Shown here one piece after another: positions 47,396 to 55,172 of a stretch of DNA of 64,000 bases. Origin of the DNA: JAKQDH01 sp029558835 (GTDB lineage Bacteria; Planctomycetota; Phycisphaerae; UBA1845); assembly GCA_035356615.1 (NCBI GenBank), contig DAOQSN010000012.1, forward strand, positions 1 through 64,000, in the 5' to 3' direction. Made by a program: the position numbers and the translations under genes. Every line of letters starts with the position of its first letter. The stretch's first letter is position 1. Under the pieces are notes generated by a model. The model did not search any database, was not told the DNA's origin, and saw only the letters and a program-made list of their open reading frames with translations.

Positions 47396-47719
47396 ATGGC
47401 AACGGCGACCAAGAGCAAGGCGAAGATTAAGTTCCGCCCCATGGATGATCGGGTGCTGGTGGAGCCCAGTGAGGCGGATGAAGTGACCACGGGTGGCATC
47501 ATTCTGCCCGACACCGCGCGGGAGAAGCCGCAGCGGGGGACGATCCTGGCCGTGGGGCCCGGCAAACTGCTGGACAGCGGCAAGCGCGGCGAGATGGGCG
47601 TGCGCATCGGCGACGAGGTCTTCTACGGCAAGTACTCGGGCACCGAGATCGAGTACGGCCCCAGCAAGTACGTCGTCATCCGGGAGAGCGACATCCTGGC
47701 GGTCGTGGACAACGGGTAA
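47396..47719 (+). CDS. groES: Co-chaperonin GroES
   Basis: The 107-residue protein caps the GroEL ring. 'FRPMDDRVLVEPSEADEVTT', 'GGIILPDTAREKPQRGTILA' (mobile loop) and 'YGKYSGTEIE' are the typical parts. It has a Lys-rich N-terminal extension of about ten residues. It lies between the two groEL genes, so one lid may serve both rings. GGGAGTGAAC precedes the ATG. Confidence 0.96.
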   Translation: MATATKSKAKIKFRPMDDRVLVEPSEADEVTTGGIILPDTAREKPQRGTILAVGPGKLLDSGKRGEMGVRIGDEVFYGKYSGTEIEYGPSKYVVIRESDILAVVDNG

Positions 47720-47803
47720 ACGAGGTTGACGGGGCGGGCGGTCGGGCGGGTCGCGGACCCGACCCGGGCGGCCGGCCCCTCTTCAGGATAAGAGGAGTCG
47801 GTT

Positions 47804-49414
47804 ATGGCCAAGCAGATGATGTTTGGCGGGGAAGCCCGCGGGCAGATGCTGGAGGGCGTGACCAAGCTGGCGCGGGCGGTGAAGGTCACCATGGGGCCCA
47901 CCGGACGCAACGCCATCCTGCAGAAGTCCTACGGCTCGCCCCGCGTCACCAAGGACGGGGTGAGCGTCAGCAAGGAAGTGGAGCTGCCCCAGCCGTTCGA
48001 GAACATGGGGGCGAAGCTCATTAACCAGGTGGCGACGAAAGCCAGCGACCAGGTGGGCGACGGGACCACGACGGCCACCGTGCTCGCCGAGGCCATCTAC
48101 ACCGAGGGCCTGCGCAACGTCACCGCCGGTGCCAACCCAATGGCACTGAAGCGCGGGATCGACACGGCCGTGGCGGCCGCCGTCGAGGCGATCAAGGGCA
48201 TCTCGATCAAGGTGCGTTCGACCGACGACCTGGCGAAGGTGGCCACCATCTCCGCCAACGGCGACGCCGAGGTCGGTAAGCTGCTGGCCAGCGCCCTGGA
48301 AGCCGTCGGCAAGGAGGGCGTGGTCGAGGTCGAGGAGGGCAAGAGCCTGCAGACGGAGAAGGAAGTCGTCGAGGGCATGCAATTCGACAAGGGCTTCCTC
48401 TCGCCCTACTTCATGACGGACCCCGGCGCGGGAGACTGCGTCCTGACGGAGGCGTACATCCTGCTGTACGAGAAGAAGATCAGCAACCTGCGCGAGTTCC
48501 TGCCGGTGCTCGAGGCGGTGGCCAGCGGGGGAAAGCCGCTGCTGGTCGTCGCCGAGGACGTGGAGGGCGAGGCACTCGCCGGGCTCGTGGTCAACCGCAT
48601 CCGCGGGGTGCTGAACTGCTGTGCCGTCAAGGCGCCGGCGTTCGGCGACCGCCGCAAGGCGATCCTGGGCGACCTGGCCGCCCTGACCGGCGGGACGCTG
48701 CTCAGCGAAGACCTGGGCATCAAGCTCGAGAACGTCACGCTGAAGCAGTTGGGCACCGCCAAGAAGATCGTCGTCACCAAGGATGACACGACCATCATCG
48801 AAGGCGGCGGCAAGAAGGCGGACATCAAGGCCCGCATCGACCAGATTCGGGCCCAGATCGAGAAGACCACCAGCGATTATGACCGCGAGAAGCTCCAGGA
48901 GCGTCTGGCGCGTCTGACCGGCGGGGTGGCCGTCATCCGCGTCGGCGGGGCCACCGAGATCGAGGTCAAAGAGCGCAAGGACCTCGTGGAGGACGCGTTC
49001 CACGCCACCAAGGCGGCCGCCGAGGAAGGAATCGTGCCGGGCGGCGGCGTGGCCTTCCTGCGTGCCATCGACGCCGTGGCCGCGGCGCGCGACAAGACCC
49101 GCGGCGACGCCAAGATCGGCTGCGAGATCGTCATGGCCGCCCTGCGGGCGCCAACGCGCCAGATCGCCGCGAACGGCGGCTACGAGGGTGAGGTCATCGT
49201 CGAGCAGATTCTCGAGAAGAACGGGAACCTCGGCTTCGACGTGCGTAACGGCGAGTTCGTGGACATGGTCAAGGCCGGCATCATTGACCCGACCAAGGTC
49301 GCCCGCGTCGCGCTCGAAACGGCGGCCAGCGTCGCGGGGCTGATGCTGACCACCCAGGTGCTCGTCAGCGAACTCAAGGACGAGGAGAAGAAGATCGAGA
49401 AAGCAGTGCGTTGA
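47804..49414 (+). CDS. groEL: Chaperonin GroEL, second copy
   Basis: The 536-residue protein has the usual N-terminus 'MAKQMMFGGEARGQMLEGVT' and the motifs 'TMGPTGRNAILQKSYGSPRV', 'VGDGTTTATVLAEAIY', 'DRREKLQ'-type 'DYDREKLQERLARLTGGVAV' and 'KAAAEEGIVPGGGVAFLRAI'. It ends 'LKDEEKKIEKAVR' without the Gly/Met tail. The ATP-site residues match the family. It has a ribosome site (AAGAGGAG) 85 bases after groES, so the three genes form one unit. A strong hairpin repeat follows the stop (49435-49483). Confidence 0.96.
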   Translation: MAKQMMFGGEARGQMLEGVTKLARAVKVTMGPTGRNAILQKSYGSPRVTKDGVSVSKEVELPQPFENMGAKLINQVATKASDQVGDGTTTATVLAEAIYTEGLRNVTAGANPMALKRGIDTAVAAAVEAIKGISIKVRSTDDLAKVATISANGDAEVGKLLASALEAVGKEGVVEVEEGKSLQTEKEVVEGMQFDKGFLSPYFMTDPGAGDCVLTEAYILLYEKKISNLREFLPVLEAVASGGKPLLVVAEDVEGEALAGLVVNRIRGVLNCCAVKAPAFGDRRKAILGDLAALTGGTLLSEDLGIKLENVTLKQLGTAKKIVVTKDDTTIIEGGGKKADIKARIDQIRAQIEKTTSDYDREKLQERLARLTGGVAVIRVGGATEIEVKERKDLVEDAFHATKAAAEEGIVPGGGVAFLRAIDAVAAARDKTRGDAKIGCEIVMAALRAPTRQIAANGGYEGEVIVEQILEKNGNLGFDVRNGEFVDMVKAGIIDPTKVARVALETAASVAGLMLTTQVLVSELKDEEKKIEKAVR

Positions 49415-49434
49415 AGGCAGAATGCAGAAGGAAG

Positions 49435-49483
49435 AAGTCAGAATGCAGAAAGGGGCGCGGTAGCCCTTTCTGCATTCTGACTT
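49435..49483. repeat. Palindromic interspersed repeat, family B, copy 2
   Basis: AAGTCAGAATGCAGAAAGGG (49435-49454) is perfectly complementary over 20 bases to the arm 49464-49483, with loop 49455-49463. It has the same sequence as the element at 20351-20403 in reverse. It lies 20 bases after the groEL2 stop and may end or stabilise the chaperonin transcript. Confidence 0.75.
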
Positions 49484-49543
49484 GTGATTGCATCCTTGCA
49501 GGCCTGGCGCAGGTGTGGTGGGGTTTGCGCATTGGGGGTGCTT

Positions 49544-50668
49544 TTGGACAAGCGTGACTATTACGAGGTGCTGGGCCTCTCGCGGGAGGCGACGCCCGAG
49601 GAGGTCAAGAAGGCGTTTCGTCGTCTCGCCCACAAGCACCACCCGGACCGCAACCCCGATGACCCCTCCGCGGAGGACAGGTTCAAGGAAGCGTCCGAGG
49701 CCTACGAGGTCCTCTCCGACCCCGAGAAGCGACAGCGTTACGACCGGTACGGGCACGCCGGCCTGTGCGGCACCGGCGTGCGCGACTACTCCCACATGGG
49801 GGTCGAGGACATCTTCTCGATGTTCAGCGACCTCTTTGGTCAGGACTTCTTTGGGGGCGGACGCCGCCGCGGACGCGGCGCCGACCTGCAAACGCAGGTG
49901 GAGTTGACGCTGCACGAGGTCGCCACCGGCGCCACGCGCTCGATTGAGTTCGAGCGCACTGATTTCTGTGATGGCTGCGGCGGGACGGGGGCCGCGCCGG
50001 GTTCCGAACGACGCGGCTGCGCGACGTGCGGCGGCTACGGGCAGGTCGAACACAGCGGCGGTTTCGCCGGCTTGTTCGGGCGTATGATCACCGCGTGCCC
50101 GACCTGCCGCGGCCGGGGCTGGATGCTCACGAAGGTTTGCGACCGCTGTCGGGGCAGCGGACGCGCGCTGAAACGGCGCGTGGTCCAGGTGCAGATCCCC
50201 GCGGGCATTCACGATGGTCAGGGCGTCCGCGTGAGGGGTGAGGGTGAACCCGCATCGGAGGGCACTGAATGCGGCGATCTGTACTGTTACGTTCGCATCC
50301 GAGCGCACCCGTTCTTCGAGCGCCACAAGCAGGATCTGCTCTGCCAGGTGCCCATCAGTTTCACGCAGGCGGCGTTGGGGGCGGTGGTGGAAGTGCCCAC
50401 GCTGAGCGGCAAGGCAGAACTCAGAATCCCCGCCGGCACCCAGGCCGGGGCGGTCTTCCGCTTGCCGGGGCAGGGTTTGCCGGACGTGCGTTCCGGGCGG
50501 ACGGGCGACGAGCTGGTGCAGGTAACCGTGGAAATCCCCAAGAAGCTCAACCGCGACCAGGAGAAGCTCCTCCGCACGTTCGCGGCCACTGAGGACAAAG
50601 CGGTGTTGCCTGAATCACGCGGGTTCTTCGAGAAGCTGAAGGATTACCTGGCGGGCAAGTTGGAGTAG
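49544..50668 (+). CDS. dnaJ: Chaperone DnaJ
   Basis: This Hsp40 stimulates DnaK ATPase. It has the J domain ('KRDYYEVLGLSREATPEEVK', with HPD in 'KHHPDRNPDDPS'), a Gly/Phe-type region ('FGQDFFGGGRRRGRGADLQ') and four zinc-finger repeats ('CDGCGGTG', 'CATCGGYG', 'CPTCRGRG', 'CDRCRGSG'). Two substrate-binding beta-domains follow, including 'HPFFERHKQDLLCQVPISFT'. The start is uncertain. The frame opens at 49484; a TTG at 49544 just after GGGGG fits the family N-terminus best (GTG at 49538 is also possible). dnaK is not in the window. Confidence 0.93.
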   Translation: MDKRDYYEVLGLSREATPEEVKKAFRRLAHKHHPDRNPDDPSAEDRFKEASEAYEVLSDPEKRQRYDRYGHAGLCGTGVRDYSHMGVEDIFSMFSDLFGQDFFGGGRRRGRGADLQTQVELTLHEVATGATRSIEFERTDFCDGCGGTGAAPGSERRGCATCGGYGQVEHSGGFAGLFGRMITACPTCRGRGWMLTKVCDRCRGSGRALKRRVVQVQIPAGIHDGQGVRVRGEGEPASEGTECGDLYCYVRIRAHPFFERHKQDLLCQVPISFTQAALGAVVEVPTLSGKAELRIPAGTQAGAVFRLPGQGLPDVRSGRTGDELVQVTVEIPKKLNRDQEKLLRTFAATEDKAVLPESRGFFEKLKDYLAGKLE

Positions 50669-50741
50669 GCACCCGGGGCAGGCGACCGCCCCGGTGGGCC
50701 CTGAGTGGTTTCGACCTGTAGAGGGTTACGACTCGGTCACC

Positions 50742-51581
50742 ATGAGGAAGAAGACGCACATTCCGGCAGCCATGAATGAGCAGACCGCGACGCCCCACGC
50801 GGAGCCGACCGCTGGACCGCCGGCATCGGGCACGCCGCGCGCGACGGCGGACGACACCGCGCGCATAGCAGCCCAGGACGCGGGCACGAACACCGAGGCG
50901 CAGAGGCAGCCCGAAACCGTTGCGACGCAGGCGCCGGAGGCCGCCCAGGTTGCCGAGTCACTGCGGGCACGGATCGCCGCCCTGGAGGAGCAGGTGCTGC
51001 GAGCCCGGGCGGATTACCAGAACCTCCAACGTCGCGCGGCCGGCGAGCAGGCAGAGGCCATCGCCTACGCCAACGCCGACCTCGTGCGGGCGTTGTTGCC
51101 GATCCTGGATGACTTTGAGCGCTCATTGTCCGCCGGCACGAACGCGGATGGGGTGGAGACCGTTCTGGCCGGGCAGCGGCTCATCCACGCGAACCTGACC
51201 AAGGTGCTCGAACAGTTCGGCATCGAGCGGATTGCCGCGGTGGGACAGCCGTTTGATCCGCACGTGCACGAGGCACTGATGCAGATGCCATCAACAGCGC
51301 ACCCGCCGTCAACCGTCGTGGAAGAGGTCACGAAGGGGTATCGTCTGCGGGAGCGCGTGCTGCGTCCGGCCCGGGTCGTCGTCTCCGGACCGCCGGGTGG
51401 AAGCAAGCCGGCCGGCGGCAACGAACCGGCGAGCGAGAGCAGGCCGGCTCATGCGAGCAGGCCGCCCGGTGGAAACGAGTCGGCTGGTGGAAGCGCGTCG
51501 GCCGGCGGGAGCGCGCCGGCGGCCGGGAGCGCGTCGGCCGGCGGGCGCGCGTCGCCGGCCCCTGCGGAGGGTGCCGTCTGA
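50742..51581 (+). CDS. grpE: Nucleotide exchange factor GrpE
   Basis: This protein releases ADP from DnaK. The N-terminal part is disordered. The core (about 70-205 of 279 from this start) has the long helix 'RARIAALEEQVLRARADYQN', 'LLPILDDFERSL' and the beta domain 'RIAAVGQPFDPHVHEALMQM', ending 'VVEEVTKGYRLRERVLRPAR'. The last 70 residues are a Ser/Ala/Gly repeat of type 'SAGGSA', not part of GrpE. Start is uncertain (ATG at 50742 or 50772; frame opens at 50694). It follows dnaJ by about 75 bases. Confidence 0.88.
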   Translation: MRKKTHIPAAMNEQTATPHAEPTAGPPASGTPRATADDTARIAAQDAGTNTEAQRQPETVATQAPEAAQVAESLRARIAALEEQVLRARADYQNLQRRAAGEQAEAIAYANADLVRALLPILDDFERSLSAGTNADGVETVLAGQRLIHANLTKVLEQFGIERIAAVGQPFDPHVHEALMQMPSTAHPPSTVVEEVTKGYRLRERVLRPARVVVSGPPGGSKPAGGNEPASESRPAHASRPPGGNESAGGSASAGGSAPAAGSASAGGRASPAPAEGAV

Positions 51582-51670
51582 AATCTCAAATTTGCCATCT
51601 GAGATTGCAGACTTGCCATCTGAGATTCGAGATTCGCCATCTGAGATTTCAAATTTGCCATCTGAAATCG
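51582..51670. repeat. Tandem 21-base repeat after grpE
   Basis: Four tandem units with the core TTTGCCATCTGAGATT or close variants (TTGCCATCTGAGATTCGAG and TCGCCATCTGAGATTTC) run from just after the grpE stop. Because the unit is 21 bases, the reverse strand reads as a heptad ('MANLKSQ', 'MANLESQ', 'MASLQSQ', 'MANLRFQ'). This is coincidental to the repeat length. No function is evident. Confidence 0.7.
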
Positions 51671-51717
51671 CTACTCTGCATCCCGCGTCACCGGATGCAC
51701 CAGGGAGTAACCGGTCG

Positions 51718-52146
51718 ATGCCAACCTACGAATACCAATGCAAGAAATGCGGCAAGGTGTTTGAGCTGTTCCAGGGCATCACCGCGCGGCCCAGGAAGTG
51801 GATCGAGACGGATTGCCGCCAGTGTGAGAACCGAGCGCCGGTGGTCCGCCTCATCGGTATCGGCGGCGGCGTTATCTTCAAAGGCAGCGGCTTCTATCAG
51901 ACCGACTACCGTAGCGAGAAGTACAAGCAGGCGGCCAAGGCGGAACGGGAAGCATCATCGGCGCCGGTCGCCGGTGGCAACGGTGGCCAATCGCCGGGGA
52001 GCGCGAAGCCCGCGGGGGACGGCAAATCGACCGGTAGTGACAAGTCCAGCGCCCCGGACAAAGCGCCCTCCGCGGAAGTGAAGGCACGCAAGCCCCGCTC
52101 CGGCGCGGGCACCGGCAGGGCGAAGCGTGCCACGCGTGGCGACTGA
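51718..52146 (+). CDS. FmdB-type zinc-ribbon protein with disordered tail
   Basis: The 142-residue protein starts 'MPTYEYQCKKCGKVFELFQG' and has a four-cysteine ribbon ('YQCKKCG' and 'TDCRQCE') typical of the FmdB/CxxC_CxxC_SSSS regulatory-domain family. Residues 60-142 are Ser/Lys/Gly-rich and probably disordered. GGGAG stands before the ATG. It follows grpE by about 135 bases. The family's role is unclear; regulation of other proteins is assumed. Confidence 0.85.
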   Translation: MPTYEYQCKKCGKVFELFQGITARPRKWIETDCRQCENRAPVVRLIGIGGGVIFKGSGFYQTDYRSEKYKQAAKAEREASSAPVAGGNGGQSPGSAKPAGDGKSTGSDKSSAPDKAPSAEVKARKPRSGAGTGRAKRATRGD

Positions 52147-52166
52147 CAAGCCTGCAACCTGGGGGC

Positions 52167-52403
52167 ATGAACGTGCCCACGTTTGAATGTCCAACCTGCG
52201 GTAAACTGTTCACAACGGAGCGCAACGAAGACGCACCGTACCGCCCCTTCTGCTCTCAACGCTGCCGCCTCATCGACTTGGGCCGCTGGCTGGACGGCGA
52301 ATACTGCATCAGCGACCCGCTCGTGCCCCCGGCACCGCAGGAAACTGAGATAGACCTCGGGCCGCGCGACCAGCGACACGACAACAACGAAGCCCCCGAC
52401 TGA
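52167..52403 (+). CDS. yacG: DNA gyrase inhibitor YacG
   Basis: This 78-residue zinc protein has the C-x2-C, C-x3-C pattern ('FECPTCGKLF', 'PFCSQRCRLIDLGRWLDGEY') of YacG, which binds gyrase B and inhibits supercoiling. The acidic tail is variable. It lies 20 bases after the FmdB-type gene, so both are in one unit. Confidence 0.9.
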   Translation: MNVPTFECPTCGKLFTTERNEDAPYRPFCSQRCRLIDLGRWLDGEYCISDPLVPPAPQETEIDLGPRDQRHDNNEAPD

Positions 52404-52849
52404 ACCAAACTGCGTAAAGCGGGAACCGCTGGAGTCGGCTGCCCAAGCCCAAGCGGGTGCCATGCCCAAGCCCGTGGGTGCCATGCCCAAGCCCGTGCGG
52501 GTGGCATGCCCAAGCCCGCCTGTAGCGGGCGCCGGCATGCTATACAGGCACACACCTGCTTGCGCAGCGAAAAGGCATGGCGGCGCTGCGCTTGGCCATG
52601 CCACCCCGTTCAGCGACACACTGGGGGCCACGCTCAAGCCGGGCTGAGTGCCATACCCAAACCCGCCTGGGTGCCCTACCCAAGCCCGCGCGGGCATGCC
52701 CAAGCTCGCCCGCGGCTTGACCACGCCACGGTCCGCATGGTACACATGGCGCCCGGTTGGCCGTGACTGCGCGCCGGCGACCCGACCCGCGGGTCGCAGG
52801 GCCGCCGCGGCCCGATGGATGGGTAACCCTGTCTATGTAGGAGCCTCTC
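52404..52849. other. Intergenic region rich in family A repeats
   Basis: About 445 bases with no supported gene. Several tandem copies of GTGCCATGCCCAAGCCCGTG lie at about 52454-52500, next to family A copy 3. Further GCCCAAGC motifs continue to 52720. Long antisense frames in this region translate the repeats only. Confidence 0.6.
52501..52604. repeat. Palindromic interspersed repeat, family A, copy 3 (inverted)
   Basis: GTGGCATGCCCAAG (52501-52514) is the left arm and CTTGGCCATGCCAC (52591-52604) the right arm. The inner GGCATGGCGGCGCTGCG is the inverse of the GCGCAGCGCCGCCATGCC block in copy 1. The element is in the opposite orientation to copies 1 and 2. Confidence 0.65.
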
Positions 52850-55090
52850 ATGCACCCCCTGCGACTGAACCGATCGGCGTGTCTGTTGCTGTGGGCAGTC
52901 CTGCCGTGCGGCGTCACGGCCCTGGCGGCCGAGCCGCGCGACCCCGCCACGTTCCTGCCGAAGGAGACACTTGCCTACGTGGGCTGGTACGGCTGCGACC
53001 AGACCAAGGACGCCTTGGCCGAGACCGCCTGGGGCATGACGCTGGCTGACCCCCAGGTCAAGCGATTCAAGGAGCAACTCTGGTACGTCGCCGACTTCTT
53101 CGCGAAGCGGGCGGCCGCGGGCGAGGAGGCCACCGCGCAGTACGAGGCGCTTCGGCGCATCCTGCAAACGCTGGTGCAGCGCCCCACCGCACTGGGGATC
53201 GTGGACTTCGGCCTCTCGGAGACGGGGCCGGGCGTCAAGGCAGCGATCGTGTGCCACATCGGCGAAGGTGGATCGGCATTCCTGACGGACGTGCAGGCGT
53301 TGCTGGCGGCCGCCCAGATGCCGCAGGGCGTGCCCTTCACCATCGAAGATAAGACGCTGTATCAGCTTCCGGTCCCGCTGCCGGGCGGGTTGTTCTACGG
53401 CCTCGTCGGTGAGCACTTCCTGGTGGCCGTCGGAGCCGAGACGGCCCAGGGCATCGTCAAGCAGATCGGCAGCCCGGGACCCTCGCTGGCGCAGAACGAC
53501 CGCCTGCTCGCCTGCCGCAAGAAGATCGGCGGCAGCGACCGGACCCGCGCAATGACCATCTTTGTCGATCTCAGCGGCGCTCTGGAGCGCGTGCAGAAGA
53601 CCCTCCCGATTGTGCTGGCTGACGATCCGCAGAAGCTGGACTGGGCCCGCAAGGTGATCTCGCTTGTCGGCGCCGACAGCCTCGACGCGCTGACGTGGGA
53701 GCTGCACTTCAAGGACGGCGGGTGCTATCACGCTTCGTATCTTCGTTACCAGGGGCAGGCGAGCGGCGTGTTCGCGCTGGCATCCACCACGCCGCTGACG
53801 GATGCCGACCTGGCCGTCGTGCCCAGGCAGCCAAGCTGGGCTTTGGCGTTCAACCTGGACTGCCGAAGGTTCTGGGGAGAGATCCGCGAACTCGTGACCA
53901 GACTGGACCCTGACGCAGGCGCGGAGATCAGCGAGAACATCGGCAAGGCCGAGGCGAAGCTCGGCCTGCGCTTCGATGAGGACCTCCTCAACCTGCTGGG
54001 CGACACGTTCGTCATCTTCGACGCCCCCGAGAACGGCGGTCTGTGGCTCACGGGCGTGACGCTCGCGCTGGACACCCACGACCCTGCCCGCTTCCAACAG
54101 ACGCTGGACAAGCTCGTGCAGCTCCTGGCAAGAGAGATCGAGGACCGCAGCATCCGCATGCAGGTGTCCTCCACAGAGTATCGCGGTCATCTGGTGAAGT
54201 TCGTCAACCTCACCGGGGTGCCGATGCCGGTGGCGCCGGCCTGGACGGCCCACGAGAAGCGGCTGATCGTCGCCCTGTATCCGCAGATGGTCACGACGGC
54301 CCTGGACCGCCTGCTGGATGGCGACCCGCGGAAGGACTCGCTGCCGGCCAATGCCGACTTCCAGCGTGGGGTGAAGGTCATGGGCGGGCTGGGGTCTGCG
54401 GTGCAGTACATCGATACCCCGCGTGGAGCCGGGCAACTGTACACGCTCCTGCTGCCCGCAGTTCAGATGGGTGCTGCTATGGCCCAGGGCGAGGGCGCCA
54501 CGGTGGACATAGCCGTGTTTCCGACCCGCACCGCCCTGACGCGACACCTGTTCGGACACGTGCAAACCACGCGTTGCGATGCCGAGGGTGTGCTCAGTTG
54601 CGCGTTCGGCCCCCTGCCGGTGCCGGTGCCGGCGCTGACGGAGGGCGGTGGGTTCACCGCGCCGATGCTGGTGTCCATTTTGCTGCCCTCGCTCTCCCGA
54701 GCGCGGGAGTTGGCCAAACGCGCGGTCAGCGCCAGTAATCTGAAGGGCATCGGCACGTGCTGCCAGATCTACGCCAACGACAACCAGGATCGGTTCCCGC
54801 CGGATTTGCAGACGCTGGTGGCGCAGGGGTACCTGCCTGAGGAGCAGTTGCGCTCACCCAAAGACGGACCGGGGCAAACGTCATACGTCTACATCGCCGG
54901 GCAGACCGCCAACGACGATCCGCGCAACCTCCTGGCCCACGAACGCGAGGACCTCAACTACGGAGAAGGCGTCAACGTGCTCTATGTCGACGGCCACGTA
55001 GCGTTCCAGAAGCTCCCCGTCTTCCAGGAGGAACTCCGCGCCACGCAGGAACGCCTGAGCAGAAAGAAGGCACGAACAGTGGGAAGCTGA
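52850..55090 (+). CDS. Large secreted protein with a C-terminal H-X9-DG pilin-like segment
   Basis: This 746-residue protein has a signal (about 1-25, 'LLLWAVLPCGVTALA') and a long mixed domain that resembles the DUF3352-like secreted planctomycete proteins ('FLPKETLAYVGW', 'LGIVDFGLSETG'). From about 590 it carries pilin-like sequence: 'SILLPSLSRARELAKRAVSA', 'SNLKGIGTCCQIYANDNQDR', then 'FPPDLQTLVAQGYL' and 'GVNVLYVDGHVAFQ', the H-X9-DG tail. AGGAG precedes the ATG. The protein may be displayed on the cell surface. The function is unknown. Confidence 0.8.
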   Translation: MHPLRLNRSACLLLWAVLPCGVTALAAEPRDPATFLPKETLAYVGWYGCDQTKDALAETAWGMTLADPQVKRFKEQLWYVADFFAKRAAAGEEATAQYEALRRILQTLVQRPTALGIVDFGLSETGPGVKAAIVCHIGEGGSAFLTDVQALLAAAQMPQGVPFTIEDKTLYQLPVPLPGGLFYGLVGEHFLVAVGAETAQGIVKQIGSPGPSLAQNDRLLACRKKIGGSDRTRAMTIFVDLSGALERVQKTLPIVLADDPQKLDWARKVISLVGADSLDALTWELHFKDGGCYHASYLRYQGQASGVFALASTTPLTDADLAVVPRQPSWALAFNLDCRRFWGEIRELVTRLDPDAGAEISENIGKAEAKLGLRFDEDLLNLLGDTFVIFDAPENGGLWLTGVTLALDTHDPARFQQTLDKLVQLLAREIEDRSIRMQVSSTEYRGHLVKFVNLTGVPMPVAPAWTAHEKRLIVALYPQMVTTALDRLLDGDPRKDSLPANADFQRGVKVMGGLGSAVQYIDTPRGAGQLYTLLLPAVQMGAAMAQGEGATVDIAVFPTRTALTRHLFGHVQTTRCDAEGVLSCAFGPLPVPVPALTEGGGFTAPMLVSILLPSLSRARELAKRAVSASNLKGIGTCCQIYANDNQDRFPPDLQTLVAQGYLPEEQLRSPKDGPGQTSYVYIAGQTANDDPRNLLAHEREDLNYGEGVNVLYVDGHVAFQKLPVFQEELRATQERLSRKKARTVGS

Positions 55091-55093
55091 CCG

Positions 55094-55172
55094 GATTGTC
55101 GATTGCCGATGGCAGCGCGCCGATCGGCATCCTCCTATCGCCAATCGACAATCGTTGATCGTCAATCGCCAA
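55094..55172. repeat. Family C repeat with imperfect palindrome
   Basis: GATTGTCGATTGCCGAT (55094-55110) pairs with ATCGCCAATCGACAATC (55137-55153), one mismatch in 17. Direct copies GTCAATCGCCAATCC follow. It overlaps the 3' end of the kinase gene by a few bases and lies after the H-X9-DG gene. It is the third member of the GATTGTCGATTG family. Confidence 0.65.

Noticed and set aside
47783..50326. 847-residue minus-strand frame across groEL2 and dnaJ
   Set aside because: Antisense of two certain genes; the long frame results from high GC at third codon positions.
51449..51661. Coiled-coil heptad protein on the minus strand after grpE ('MANLKSQ' repeats)
   Set aside because: The heptad arises because the tandem repeat unit is 21 bases; there is no ribosome site and the frame runs into the grpE antisense.
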